64,000 nt of DNA from Deltaproteobacteria bacterium (lineage in GTDB: Bacteria; Myxococcota_A; Polyangia; Nannocystales; Nannocystaceae): the NCBI GenBank assembly GCA_016709225.1, contig JADJEE010000002.1, positions 1,736,001 to 1,800,000 of the forward strand, written 5' to 3'. The notes under the pieces were generated by a model. That model made no database searches. It saw only the letters and a program-made list of their open reading frames with translations, and was not told the origin of the DNA. Positions 56,115 to 64,000 of this stretch are shown here, one piece after another (the stretch's first letter is position 1; the number at the start of each line of letters is the position of its first letter). A program made the translations under genes and the position numbers.

Positions 56115-57572
56115 ATGACCGACGGCAAGACCGACCGCAAGACCCTCACGACCGCCGCGGGCGCCCCCGTGGCCGACAACCAACACTCGATGACGGCCGG
56201 ACCGCGCGGCCCGGTGCTGTTGCAGGACGTGTGGCTGCTCGAGAAGCTGGCGCACTTCGACCGCGAGGTCATCCCCGAGCGCCGCATGCACGCCAAGGGC
56301 TCGGGTGCCTACGGCAGCTTCACCGTCACCAAGGACATCACCCGCTACACCCGCGCCAAGCTGTTCGCCGAGGTCGGCAAGCGCACCGAGGTGTTCGTGC
56401 GCTTCTCGACCGTGGCGGGTGAGCGCGGGGCCGCCGACGCCGAGCGAGACATCCGCGGCGCCGCGATCAAGTTCTACACCGAGGAGGGCAACTGGGACCT
56501 GGTCGGCAACAACACCCCGGTGTTCTTCCTGCGCGACCCGCTGAAGTTCCCCGACCTGAACCACGCGGTGAAGCGCGACCCTCGGACCAACCTCCGCAGC
56601 GCGAAGAACAACTGGGACTACTGGACGCTGCTGCCCGAGGCGCTGCACCAGATCACGATCACGATGAGCGATCGCGGCATCCCGGCCAGCTATCGCCACA
56701 TGCACCTGTTCGGCAGCCACACCTTCAGCTTCATCAACGCGCAGATGGAGCGTCACTGGGTGAAGTTCCACTTCCACACGCAGCAGGGCATCCGCAACCT
56801 CACCGACGCCGAGGCCGAGGCCATCATCGGCAAGGACCGCGAGAGCCATCAGCGCGATCTCTTCGACGCCATCGACCGCGGTGAGCACCCGCGCTGGACC
56901 ATGTACGTGCAGATCATGTCCGAGGCCGACGCCGCCAAGACCCCCTACAACCCGTTCGACCTCACGAAGGTGTGGCCGCATGCCGACTACCCGCTGCACG
57001 AGGTCGGCGTGCTCGAGCTCGATCGCAACCCTGCCAACTACTTCGCCGAGGTCGAGCAAGCCGCGTTCAACCCCGCCAACGTGGTGCCGGGCATCGGCTT
57101 CTCACCCGACAAGATGCTGCAGGGGCGGCTGTTCTCGTACGGCGACGCGCAGCGCTACCGGCTCGGCGTGAACCACGGACAGATCCCCGTCAACGCCCCG
57201 CGCTGTCCGTTCCACAGCTACCACCGCGACGGCGCGATGCGGGTCGATGGCAACGCCGGTGCGACCCTGGGCTACGAGCCGAACTCGCAGGGGCAGTGGC
57301 GCGAGCAGCCCGACTTCCGCGAGCCGCCGCTGCCGCTGCACGGCGCCGCCGGCCACTTCGATCATCGTGACGACGACGACGACTTCTACTCACAGCCGCG
57401 CGCGCTGTTCGAGCGCATGAGTCCGGCGCAGCGGCAGCTGCTGTTCGACAACACCGCGCGGGCACTCGGCGACGCGCCCGAGCCGATCAAGCGCCGTCAC
57501 GTGGCCAACTGCACCAAGGCCGATCCGGCCTACGGCGCCGGCGTCGCGGCGGCGCTGGGGCTCGCGGTCTGA
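56115..57572 (+). CDS. katA: Monofunctional heme catalase
   Basis: 485 residues from the ATG at 56115. Catalase signature complete: distal His59 in RRMHAKGSGAYG, Asn in VGNNTPVFFLRD near 132, and heme-ligand Tyr in RLFSYGDAQRYRLG at about 340. Length and pattern fit small-subunit (clade 3) catalases. It decomposes H2O2 to water and O2, cytoplasmic or periplasmic (no signal peptide seen, so cytoplasmic). The divergent oxyR and the box in the gap predict peroxide induction. Convergent with the HugZ-like gene, 13 bases apart. Confidence 0.97.
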   Translation: MTDGKTDRKTLTTAAGAPVADNQHSMTAGPRGPVLLQDVWLLEKLAHFDREVIPERRMHAKGSGAYGSFTVTKDITRYTRAKLFAEVGKRTEVFVRFSTVAGERGAADAERDIRGAAIKFYTEEGNWDLVGNNTPVFFLRDPLKFPDLNHAVKRDPRTNLRSAKNNWDYWTLLPEALHQITITMSDRGIPASYRHMHLFGSHTFSFINAQMERHWVKFHFHTQQGIRNLTDAEAEAIIGKDRESHQRDLFDAIDRGEHPRWTMYVQIMSEADAAKTPYNPFDLTKVWPHADYPLHEVGVLELDRNPANYFAEVEQAAFNPANVVPGIGFSPDKMLQGRLFSYGDAQRYRLGVNHGQIPVNAPRCPFHSYHRDGAMRVDGNAGATLGYEPNSQGQWREQPDFREPPLPLHGAAGHFDHRDDDDDFYSQPRALFERMSPAQRQLLFDNTARALGDAPEPIKRRHVANCTKADPAYGAGVAAALGLAV

Positions 57573-57585
57573 GGTCCGTCGTCGC

Positions 57586-58380
57586 TCACGCCAGCGCGGC
57601 GCGGGCTTCGTGCAACATCGCCACCAGCACGCGCCGCGCATCGGCGGGCGTGGCGATGGGCGCGGCGAAGCCGATGCGGATCGGCCGCGGCCCCTCGGGG
57701 GTCTGCGCCGAGAGTTCGAAGCCGTAGCGATCGATGCCGGTCATGGTGGCGACCGTGACCGCGGTGCCCTTCGAGAACGCGCGGCAGTACAGCGGCAGCG
57801 CGTCGGCGTGGTCGTCGTTCATGTGCCGGACGATGCCGACGGCGTGGGGCCCGAGCGGGTCGGGCACGGCGGCAAGCCAGTCGCCGGCGTCAACCCACGA
57901 CATGCGGCCGTAGCCGCCGATGTAGCGCACGCCGGTGACCTCGAGTCGCCAGTAGCCGAAGTCCGCGAAGTCGGCGTAGTAGGACGCGTTGGGGTGTTGC
58001 TCGAGGTAGGCCGCCGCAGCCGCGGCCCGATCGCTGGCCGGGCGGCACTCGCCGAGCAGCGTGACGCGACCGTTGGCGAGCGGATCGACGGCCTCGCCGG
58101 CGCTCACGAGCAGCGAGGCCCGCGGATCGCCGCGGAGGTTCTTGGTGTGCTCGGCGAGCTCGCTGATGAGGAACACCGGGTGGCCGCGATCGAACGCGAC
58201 CGTCACGAACGAGCCGTAGGGGTGCCCGGCGGGATCCTGCGCGAGCGTGCACAGCGTGCCGGTCTTGCACTGCGCCGCGAGGGTGCGCGCGCGCTCGGCG
58301 TGGCTGGGCGTCGGCACCGACTCGTCGTACAGCGGCGCGAGTCGGGTGCTGGGCGGTGAGGCGTGCGCGTCGTTGCTCAT
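57586..58380 (-). CDS. HugZ/pyridoxamine 5'-phosphate oxidase-like protein with DUF2470
   Basis: 264 residues from the ATG at 58380. N-terminal split-barrel domain (CKTGTLCTLAQDPAGHPYGSF and on; FLISELAEHTKNLRGDPRAS; SYYADFADFGYWRLEV) of the pyridoxamine 5'-phosphate oxidase-like fold, then a DUF2470-like C-terminal domain (AVGIVRHMNDDHADALPLYCR). This layout is that of HugZ-type heme-degrading proteins and CREG relatives. Heme or flavin binding is possible; family activity varies. Convergent with katA: heme supply or turnover linked to catalase is inference. No signal peptide. Confidence 0.85.
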   Translation of the reverse strand: MSNDAHASPPSTRLAPLYDESVPTPSHAERARTLAAQCKTGTLCTLAQDPAGHPYGSFVTVAFDRGHPVFLISELAEHTKNLRGDPRASLLVSAGEAVDPLANGRVTLLGECRPASDRAAAAAAYLEQHPNASYYADFADFGYWRLEVTGVRYIGGYGRMSWVDAGDWLAAVPDPLGPHAVGIVRHMNDDHADALPLYCRAFSKGTAVTVATMTGIDRYGFELSAQTPEGPRPIRIGFAAPIATPADARRVLVAMLHEARAALA

Positions 58381-58421
58381 GCGAGGCCGCACCATCGCAC
58401 GATCCCGCGGCGCGTGGGCCG

Positions 58422-60098
58422 TCACTGCTCGAAGCAGTACAGCGAGACCGCCGTGCCGCAGCCGATCGCACCCGAGTCGGACCACGTGCTGGTGTTCTGC
58501 ACGTTGCCGACCCCGGCCGAGCCGGCGGCGGTGGTGGTCCAGTTGGCGCAGGTGCCGTTGAACATCTGCAGCGCGCCGGCGGCGGTGGTGGCGGTCGCGA
58601 CCCACGTCGAGGGCACGTCGGCGAGCACGCCGAGCTCGGTGGTGTCGATCGCGTGCGCGAGGTGCCCGTCGACGAGATCGTTCCAGTCGTTCGCCACCAA
58701 CGTGCCGTCGACGAGGGTGTACGGGCCGTCGGAGTGGCTCAGACGCGCGGCTGCGGTGCTGCTGCCGTCGCTCAGCCATGCGCGCCAGCTGCCGCCGAGG
58801 CCAGCATCGTCGGCGGCGTCCTGGCACAGCGCGTCACCGCCGTCGACACCGCCGAAGTTGGCCGCGAAGTGGCCGGAGCTCACGAACACCCGCAGCGGCG
58901 GCGTGCCCGAGCAGCCGCTGGTGTCGAGTGTGCACGTCGGCGAGCAAACCACCAGGCCATCGGGCAGGCCGACCTCGCCCAGGCAGGTGTGGCCGAACGC
59001 GTTGCCGTCGCAGTCCTCGCCGGCATCGACGACCCCGTCGCCGCAGCCCGAGCCGCTGCAGCCGCTGGTGTCGAAGCTGCAGTCGGCCCCGCACGACAGC
59101 GCGCCGCCGAAGAAGCCCTGCGACGCGCATGTGGCCCCGCCCAGATCGGCGCCCTCGCAGGCCTCGTTGCCCGCGATCTCGCCATCGCCACAGCTGCCGC
59201 AGCTCGAGGTGTCGTAGGTGCATGCAGCGGTGCAGCCGAGCTCGCCACCGTTCCAACCCAGGCTGTCGCAGGTCGCGTTGCTTTCGCTGCCGTCGCAGGC
59301 CTCACCGGCCTCGAGCACGCCGTTGCCACACTGCGTGCAGCCGGCGAGGTCGAAGCTGCAGCCGTCGCCGCACGCGAGCGTGCCACCGTCGTAGCCGAGC
59401 GAGGCACAGCTCGCGGTCCCGAGGATGCCGGGCTCGCACGACTCGGGCGCGGTGACGATGCCGTCGCCGCAAGCCGAGCACGCGGCGAAGTCGAGGGTGC
59501 ACCATGCCGTGCAGTGCAGCGGCTCGGACGCGTCACCGAGCCCGACCTCGTCGCAGCTGTCGGCGGCGGCGAAGACCTCACCGTCGCAGGGTTCGTCGCC
59601 GTCGATGACCCCGTTGCCGCACGTGATGCACGCACCGACGTCCACGCTGCAGTCCGCCGCGCACGCCAGCACACCGCCGCCGAAGCCCATTGCGGTGCAG
59701 TCCTGGCCGCCGAGGTCGTCGCCGTCGCACGCTTCCTCGCCCTCCATCACGTCGTTGCCGCACACCGCTCCGCTCGGCACGCCGGTGCTCTCGGAGCCGT
59801 CGCTGCCCTCGGCGCCGGTGGTCGTCGCGGGTGCGCCGCTGTCGTCGGCCACGGGATCGCCGGTCCCCGACGAGCCGTCGGGCCCAGCCGTGGTCGCGTC
59901 GTCGTCGGTCACCACGATCGCGCGGCCGGGATCGAAGCACGCGGCGCTGGCGAGCACGAGACCGAGCGCGGCGGCGCGGAGCCGGGGCCAGATCCGGGGC
60001 CGGATCCGAGGGTGGATCCGAGGGTGGATTTGGGGGCGGATCCGAGGGCGGATCCGAAGGCGGATCCGAGCGGGGAGCACGGGCACGGCGTGGGGCAT
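58422..60098 (-). CDS. Cys-rich lipoprotein with C-terminal DUF1554-like (lectin-like) domain
   Basis: 558 residues from the ATG at 60098. The N-terminus is unusual: about 28 residues rich in Arg, Ile and Pro, coded by 12-base repeats, precede the hydrophobic signal (LRAAALGLVLASAACFDPG, lipobox Ser-Ala-Ala-Cys). A Ser/Thr/Asp/Gly linker follows, then seven or eight Cys-rich units of about 37 residues (CGNGVIDGDEPCDGEVF; CGDGIVTAPESCEPGIL; CGNGVLEAGEACDGSES; CGDGEIAGNEACEGADL; CGDGVVDAGEDCDGNAF), and a C-terminal domain (about 400-558) with VFVSSGHFAANFGGVDGGDALCQDA (first part) and RAWLSDGSSTAAARL, a DUF1554 motif set. The DUF1554 fold is C-type-lectin-like in Leptospira proteins. Likely a surface binding protein. 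Confidence 0.85.
   Translation of the reverse strand: MPHAVPVLPARIRLRIRPRIRPQIHPRIHPRIRPRIWPRLRAAALGLVLASAACFDPGRAIVVTDDDATTAGPDGSSGTGDPVADDSGAPATTTGAEGSDGSESTGVPSGAVCGNDVMEGEEACDGDDLGGQDCTAMGFGGGVLACAADCSVDVGACITCGNGVIDGDEPCDGEVFAAADSCDEVGLGDASEPLHCTAWCTLDFAACSACGDGIVTAPESCEPGILGTASCASLGYDGGTLACGDGCSFDLAGCTQCGNGVLEAGEACDGSESNATCDSLGWNGGELGCTAACTYDTSSCGSCGDGEIAGNEACEGADLGGATCASQGFFGGALSCGADCSFDTSGCSGSGCGDGVVDAGEDCDGNAFGHTCLGEVGLPDGLVVCSPTCTLDTSGCSGTPPLRVFVSSGHFAANFGGVDGGDALCQDAADDAGLGGSWRAWLSDGSSTAAARLSHSDGPYTLVDGTLVANDWNDLVDGHLAHAIDTTELGVLADVPSTWVATATTAAGALQMFNGTCANWTTTAAGSAGVGNVQNTSTWSDSGAIGCGTAVSLYCFEQ
59983..60078. repeat. 12-base tandem repeats containing GGATCC
   Basis: About eight imperfect 12-base units with a GGATCCGAGGGC-like core lie in the first coding part of the Cys-rich lipoprotein gene and specify its Arg/Ile/Pro-rich N-terminal extension. 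Four or more copies keep the GGATCC hexamer. Not a promoter element as far as I can tell. Confidence 0.8.
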
Positions 60099-60379
60099 CG
60101 GAGGGCTTCCGCCGCGACGCGGGAGCAACGCGTGCGACGATCTCGGAGACAGCCCGGGGGACGATTCGATCACGGACCCGAGCTGGAGCCCCGCGATCCC
60201 GCGGCGCGAAGCCCGTGAGTTCGCCCGCACGCGCGCCCTCGGCACGCCGGGCCCGCGGGAAGCCAGGGCGGGCGCTCGCACGTCGGCAGCGGCCAAAGGG
60301 CGGCTTTTCTCGCGTCGGCGATCGGTCGCGGTTAGGTTTGGCCGCCACCCCCCCGACGCGACGGCTTCAGCGGCCCGCG

Positions 60380-62035
60380 ATGCTGTTCCCGACCTTCGAC
60401 TTCCTGATCTTCGCGATGCCCGTGCTGCTCGCAGCGTGGGCGCTGTCGCATCGGCCGAAGGCACGCACCCTGCTGCTGCTGGCGGCGAGCTTGTTCTTCT
60501 ATGTCGGCGGACCCAAGACCGATCCCCCGCCGACGCCCTGGTACTACGTCGGGCTGCTGGTCTTCTCGACCCTGCTCGACTACGCGTGCGGGCTCGGCAT
60601 CGCCGCCCAAGATGCGCGCCGCGGTCGCGGCGACCAGGACGAGGCCCGCACCCGACGCGGCAAGAACATCATCCTCGGCATCTCGCTGGTCGGCAACCTG
60701 GGCCTGCTCGGGTACTTCAAGTACACCGACTTCTTCCTACGCACCGCGACCGACGTCGCGGGTGCGCTGGGCATCGAGTGGGCCGCGCCTTCGCTGCGCC
60801 TGTTGCTGCCGGTCGGCATCTCCTTCTATACGTTCCAGAGCCTCAGCTACACCATCGACGTGTGGCGCGGTCGGCTGACGCCCGAGCGCTCGCTGGTGAA
60901 GTTCGCGATGTTCGTGACCTTCTTCCCGCAGCTGGTCGCAGGGCCGATCGTGCGCGCCGACGAGTTCCTGCCCCAGCTCCACCGCGCGCCCCACCTCACG
61001 GCCGCGCGCATGGAGGAGGGCCTCTTCCGCATCGGCAAGGGCCTCATCAAGAAGGTCATCCTCGGCGACTGGATCGCTGCACAGCTGACCGATGCGATCT
61101 TCGCCTCGCCCGAGCACTACACCTCGGCCGAGCTGATGCTGGCGCTCTACGCCTTCACGCTGCAGCTGTACGCCGACTTCTCGGGCTACTCGGACATCGC
61201 GATCGGCGTGGCACGGCTGCTCGGCTACGACATGCCGGAGAACTTCGATCGTCCGTACCAGGCCAAGAACCTCGGCGAGTTCTGGCGACGATGGCACATG
61301 ACGCTGTCGACCTGGCTGCGCGACTATCTGTTCTTCCCGCTCGGCGGCAGCAAGGGCTCGGCGGCGCGCACCTACTTCAACCTGTGGCTGACGATGTTCC
61401 TGGTCGGGATGTGGCACTACAGCCAGGGCACCAGCTGGAACTTCGTCATCTACGCCAACCTCCACGCCGGCGCGATCCTCTTCAACCGCTGGAACCGCAT
61501 CCGCGTGCGCACCGGCTCGCCGGTCGCCGATCTCGCGCGCTGGAGCCCTGCCGTGCTCGCGCTGGGTGGGCTGATCGCGGGGCTCACCCACGCCGTGCTC
61601 GACATCCCGTGGCCGATGGCGGCCGGCGTCGGTGGCTTTGCGATCGCGATGTTCCTGGTGGTCGCGTGGCTGCCCGAGCGCAGCACGCTGGGCAACGCCG
61701 CGCTGCACGTGCTGCTGACCTTCCACTTCACCGTGCTCTCGCGCGTGTTCTTCCGCGCCGAGAGCTTCGACGTCGCCAAGCGCATGTGTCAGGGCCTGCT
61801 GGCGTTCGACGGCCACGGCATCCGCCCGGGCCTCATCACGCCGCAGCTCGGGGCCCTGCTGTTGTTCGGCTGCGCATACCACTTCACGCCCAAGCGCTGG
61901 GTCGACACCTACGGCTTCCTGATCGTGCGGCGCACGCCCGGCGTGGTGCTGGGGCTCGCGTTCGCGGCGCTGTGCCTGGGGCTGATGCTGCTCATGGAAG
62001 GCGAGCCGCGGGCCTTCATCTACTTCAACTTCTGA
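60380..62035 (+). CDS. MBOAT-family membrane O-acyltransferase (AlgI-like)
   Basis: 551 residues from the ATG at 60380. About 11 membrane helices (LIFAMPVLLAAWALSH; WYYVGLLVFSTLLDYACGL; ILGISLVGNLGLLGYF). MBOAT signatures: FPQLVAGPIVRADEFLPQL, LYADFSGYSDIAIGVARLLG, NFDRPYQAKNLGEFWRRWHM, the LVGMWHYSQGTSWNFV segment with the first active His near 345, and NLHAG near 361 with the second. The protein transfers acyl (commonly acetyl) groups across the membrane for polysaccharide or peptidoglycan O-acetylation. It is followed 10 bases later by an SGNH hydrolase gene, so the two form a cassette. Divergent from the Cys-rich lipoprotein gene. Confidence 0.92.
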   Translation: MLFPTFDFLIFAMPVLLAAWALSHRPKARTLLLLAASLFFYVGGPKTDPPPTPWYYVGLLVFSTLLDYACGLGIAAQDARRGRGDQDEARTRRGKNIILGISLVGNLGLLGYFKYTDFFLRTATDVAGALGIEWAAPSLRLLLPVGISFYTFQSLSYTIDVWRGRLTPERSLVKFAMFVTFFPQLVAGPIVRADEFLPQLHRAPHLTAARMEEGLFRIGKGLIKKVILGDWIAAQLTDAIFASPEHYTSAELMLALYAFTLQLYADFSGYSDIAIGVARLLGYDMPENFDRPYQAKNLGEFWRRWHMTLSTWLRDYLFFPLGGSKGSAARTYFNLWLTMFLVGMWHYSQGTSWNFVIYANLHAGAILFNRWNRIRVRTGSPVADLARWSPAVLALGGLIAGLTHAVLDIPWPMAAGVGGFAIAMFLVVAWLPERSTLGNAALHVLLTFHFTVLSRVFFRAESFDVAKRMCQGLLAFDGHGIRPGLITPQLGALLLFGCAYHFTPKRWVDTYGFLIVRRTPGVVLGLAFAALCLGLMLLMEGEPRAFIYFNF

Positions 62036-62045
62036 CACGACGCCG

Positions 62046-63689
62046 ATGCCGAACGATCCCACCTCCGTGCACGACCAGGGCCCCGCCGGGTTGCTCGATG
62101 GCGACGATCGCCGCGTCGACGTGGTGTTGACGGGTGACGACGATGGCGGGCGCAACGCACCGCGTGGCACCTTCACCAAGGTCGGCAGCGGGATGGCCAC
62201 CGTCGTGCTCGCGATCGCGGCGACCTACGTGGTGCCCGATCTCTCGTTCGCACGGCCGTGGACCTCGCCGACGCCACCGGCGGGCCTCGAGTTCCTCGCC
62301 GGCGAGCGCGACGATGCGGTGCCGTTCTGGAACCTGCTCGGGCGCGAGTTCATGGGCGAGGCCGCGGCCGAGGCCGCCGCGCAGGAGCACACCGACGAGG
62401 CGGTCGCGATTGCCGAGGCCGAGCTGGCGGTCGACGACGCCGATCTGGCACCGATCGCCGATCGCGAGGTCGTCACGCCGGCCGGCGATCGCCTACCGCC
62501 GTACCGCCCCCACCCGGACGACGCCGAGACGCCCGAGCAGCCGCTCGAGCTGCCGAACCCGGAGGCGCTCGATCGCTACTTCGCCGCGCTCGCGCGCACC
62601 GATGCCGGCTACGCCGGTGCGGTGACGCGCGCTGTGCAGTGGGGCGACTCGGCGATCGCGGCCGACCACGTGACCTCGACGCTGCGCGCAAAGCTGCAGC
62701 AACGCTTCGGCGACGCCGGCCACGGCTTCCACCTGCTGGCCAAGGCCAACACCAGCTACATCCACAAGGGCGTGTCGTTCAAGGGCGGCGAGGACTGGTC
62801 GCGCTGCTACATCATCAACAACTGCAAGGGCGACGGCCTCTACGGCCTCGGCGGCACCACGGTGTGGTCGGCCGGCGGTGCGACCTCGCGGTTCGAGACC
62901 TCCGACAGCACGCCCAACGGCCGCAAGGCCAGCAAGCTCGAGCTGTGGTACCGCGCCGAGCCCAAGGGCGGCGACGTGCGCGTGCGGGTCGACAAGGGCG
63001 AGCCGACCATCGTCTCGACGGCGTCCGAGACCGCCGCCGACGCGTGGCACACGATCGAAGTACCCGACGACGCCCACGAGTTCGAGGTGCGCGCCGCCGG
63101 TGGTGGCAAGGTCCGCCTCTACGGTGTGGTGATCGAACGCGACGGTCCCGGCGTGGTGTGGGACGGTATGGAGCAGCTCGGCGCGTTCACCAGCCGCATG
63201 CTGAACTTCGAGCCCACCCACCTGCGCGATCAGGTCGCCCACCGCGGCGCGCAGCTGGTGGTGTTGATGTTCGGCGGCAACGACCTGCTGCTGCCCGAGC
63301 ACCGGCTCGACGGCTACCGCAACGACTTCCGCACCGTGCTGCAGCGGCTACGCGCCCAGGACGATCCGCCGGCGTGCCTGGTGATCTCGCCGGTCGACCA
63401 CGGCATCCGCGAGGCCCAGCGCATCATCAGCAACCCGATGGTCGCGAAGATCACCGCCATCCAGCGCGAGGTCGCCGTCGAGGAGGGCTGCGCCTTCTTC
63501 GACAGCCAGGCCGCGATGGGCGGCGAGGGGGCCGTGGCCCGCTGGCGTCGCACCAACCCGCCGCTCATCTCGGGCGACCTCGCCCACCTCACCGACGCGG
63601 GACAGAAGGTGATCGGGCACATGATCTACGTCGCGCTGCTGCAGCGCTACGTCGAGTACCGCCGCCGCACCGACGTGGTGGGCGATTGA
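62046..63689 (+). CDS. SGNH/GDSL-type hydrolase, membrane anchored, partner of MBOAT
   Basis: 547 residues. Cytoplasmic N-terminus of about 45 residues, a membrane helix at about 48-68 (SGMATVVLAIAATYVVPDL), then a periplasmic region. Catalytic residues: Ser in QWGDSAIA (about residue 201), Gly/Asn in FGGND (about 408-412), and the Asp-x-x-His dyad in SGDLAHLT (about 507). Between Ser and FGGND lies an inserted beta-rich segment (SKLELWYRAEPKGGDVRVRV, EFEVRAAGGGKVRLYGV), resembling carbohydrate-binding inserts of O-acetylation enzymes such as Ape1. With the MBOAT gene it likely completes an O-acyl transfer system (like PatA/PatB or AlgI/AlgJ-X). Substrate unknown. Confidence 0.88.
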   Translation: MPNDPTSVHDQGPAGLLDGDDRRVDVVLTGDDDGGRNAPRGTFTKVGSGMATVVLAIAATYVVPDLSFARPWTSPTPPAGLEFLAGERDDAVPFWNLLGREFMGEAAAEAAAQEHTDEAVAIAEAELAVDDADLAPIADREVVTPAGDRLPPYRPHPDDAETPEQPLELPNPEALDRYFAALARTDAGYAGAVTRAVQWGDSAIAADHVTSTLRAKLQQRFGDAGHGFHLLAKANTSYIHKGVSFKGGEDWSRCYIINNCKGDGLYGLGGTTVWSAGGATSRFETSDSTPNGRKASKLELWYRAEPKGGDVRVRVDKGEPTIVSTASETAADAWHTIEVPDDAHEFEVRAAGGGKVRLYGVVIERDGPGVVWDGMEQLGAFTSRMLNFEPTHLRDQVAHRGAQLVVLMFGGNDLLLPEHRLDGYRNDFRTVLQRLRAQDDPPACLVISPVDHGIREAQRIISNPMVAKITAIQREVAVEEGCAFFDSQAAMGGEGAVARWRRTNPPLISGDLAHLTDAGQKVIGHMIYVALLQRYVEYRRRTDVVGD

Positions 63690-63716
63690 AGCCGCGCGGG
63701 GGCAGCTCGACGCGGG

Positions 63717-63998
63717 TCAGCGCCCGGCGCCCCGCGGACGGGGGGGCCAACGCGGATCGGCACGCAGCACCGCCAGGTCTTCGTCCGCCTGCATGGTCGC
63801 GAGATCGTCGAGCCCATGGTCGAGCGCGAACTGCAGTCGTTCGAACGCGGCCTCGACCGCGCCTGCGCGCGCGTGGCAGCACGCATGGTTGTACGCGTCG
63901 ACCGGCGTCGGTTCGGTGATCTCGGCGTACGCCGCCGCACACGACGCGAAGTCACCGGCACGGTACGCCGCCAATGCGCGCTCGAGCGCGGGATTCAT
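63717..63998 (-). CDS. Small TPR-like protein
   Basis: 93 residues, ATG at 63998, complete. The sequence consists of helices with TPR-like spacing (LERALAAYRAGDFASCAAAYAE; YNHACCHARAGAVEAAFERLQ; ALDHGLDDLATMQADEDLAVL) and ends in a 'LRADPRW' motif often found in TPR-end/NHL-type small proteins. No signal peptide. Convergent with the SGNH hydrolase gene (27-base gap). The upstream region lies outside the window, so partners are unknown. Confidence 0.75.
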   Translation of the reverse strand: MNPALERALAAYRAGDFASCAAAYAEITEPTPVDAYNHACCHARAGAVEAAFERLQFALDHGLDDLATMQADEDLAVLRADPRWPPRPRGAGR

Positions 63999-64000
63999 GG

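Overview
The window is G+C-rich bacterial DNA (about 70% by eye) that most resembles a myxobacterium of the Nannocystis/Plesiocystis group (Myxococcota). Four things point there. Many predicted lipoproteins have a lipobox followed by a long Ser/Thr/Gly/Asp-rich linker. Several carry myxobacterial Cys-rich repeats of the CGDG...GE.CDD type. There are transmembrane Ser/Thr kinases with TPR tails, and MYXO-CTERM-like C-termini (Cys-Gly-Cys, hydrophobic stretch, Arg cluster). This assignment rests on protein style, not on a marker gene. I saw no rRNA, tRNA, CRISPR array, insertion sequence, integrase or phage gene. The window reads as chromosomal envelope and regulatory DNA, densely packed, with no gene-free stretch above 300 bases (the largest is about 290, at 30021-30312).

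Layout. 1-761: 5' part of a Ser/Thr kinase gene running off the left edge. 896-4836: three secreted lipoproteins (Cys-containing, GH114-like, beta-helix). 4921-8809: beta-barrel-like envelope protein, ECF sigma factor fused to a membrane/TPR module, beta-helix lipoprotein. 8793-12433: doubly anchored MYXO-CTERM protein and RCC1-repeat lipoprotein. 12485-16016: FHA regulator and TPR kinase. 16117-19690: DUF885 lipoprotein and a giant Gly-rich lipoprotein. 19876-25531: second TPR kinase, a PEGA/AgmX-type membrane protein with its ECF sigma factor, and a lipoprotein. 25608-30020: LysM/MepA-like endopeptidase, SDR, L,D-transpeptidase and PEGA protein. 30313-34233: pseudokinase-TPR protein, sigma/anti-sigma pair, and free methionine sulfoxide reductase. 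34313-43378: secreted metalloprotease with MYXO-CTERM, OYE-family flavoprotein, two Cys-rich lipoproteins, and a membrane protein with a spermidine-synthase-like domain.

43409-53251: PepSY-like acidic lipoprotein divergent from a four-gene ATGA/GTGA-overlapped operon (sigma, membrane TPR partner, Cys-rich lipoprotein, beta-barrel-like protein), then two outer-membrane barrel candidates with tandem repeats and two lipoproteins. 53338-58380: M1-like peptidase, OxyR, catalase with an OxyR-type box between them, and a HugZ-like protein. 58422-63998: Cys-rich/DUF1554 lipoprotein, an MBOAT O-acyltransferase plus SGNH hydrolase pair, and a small TPR-like protein.

How it fits together. The main theme is signal transduction coupled to the cell envelope: four sigma factors, three kinases plus one pseudokinase, and many exported lipoproteins. 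The most interesting arrangement is a pair of loci (4921-8809 and 44178-47651) that share the same four parts: ECF sigma factor, single-pass membrane TPR module, lipoprotein, and beta-barrel-like periplasmic protein. In one the sigma factor and the membrane module are fused; in the other they are separate genes. This is the best candidate here for an undescribed envelope-sensing system. A second coherent unit is oxidative-stress defence (OxyR, catalase, HugZ-like protein).
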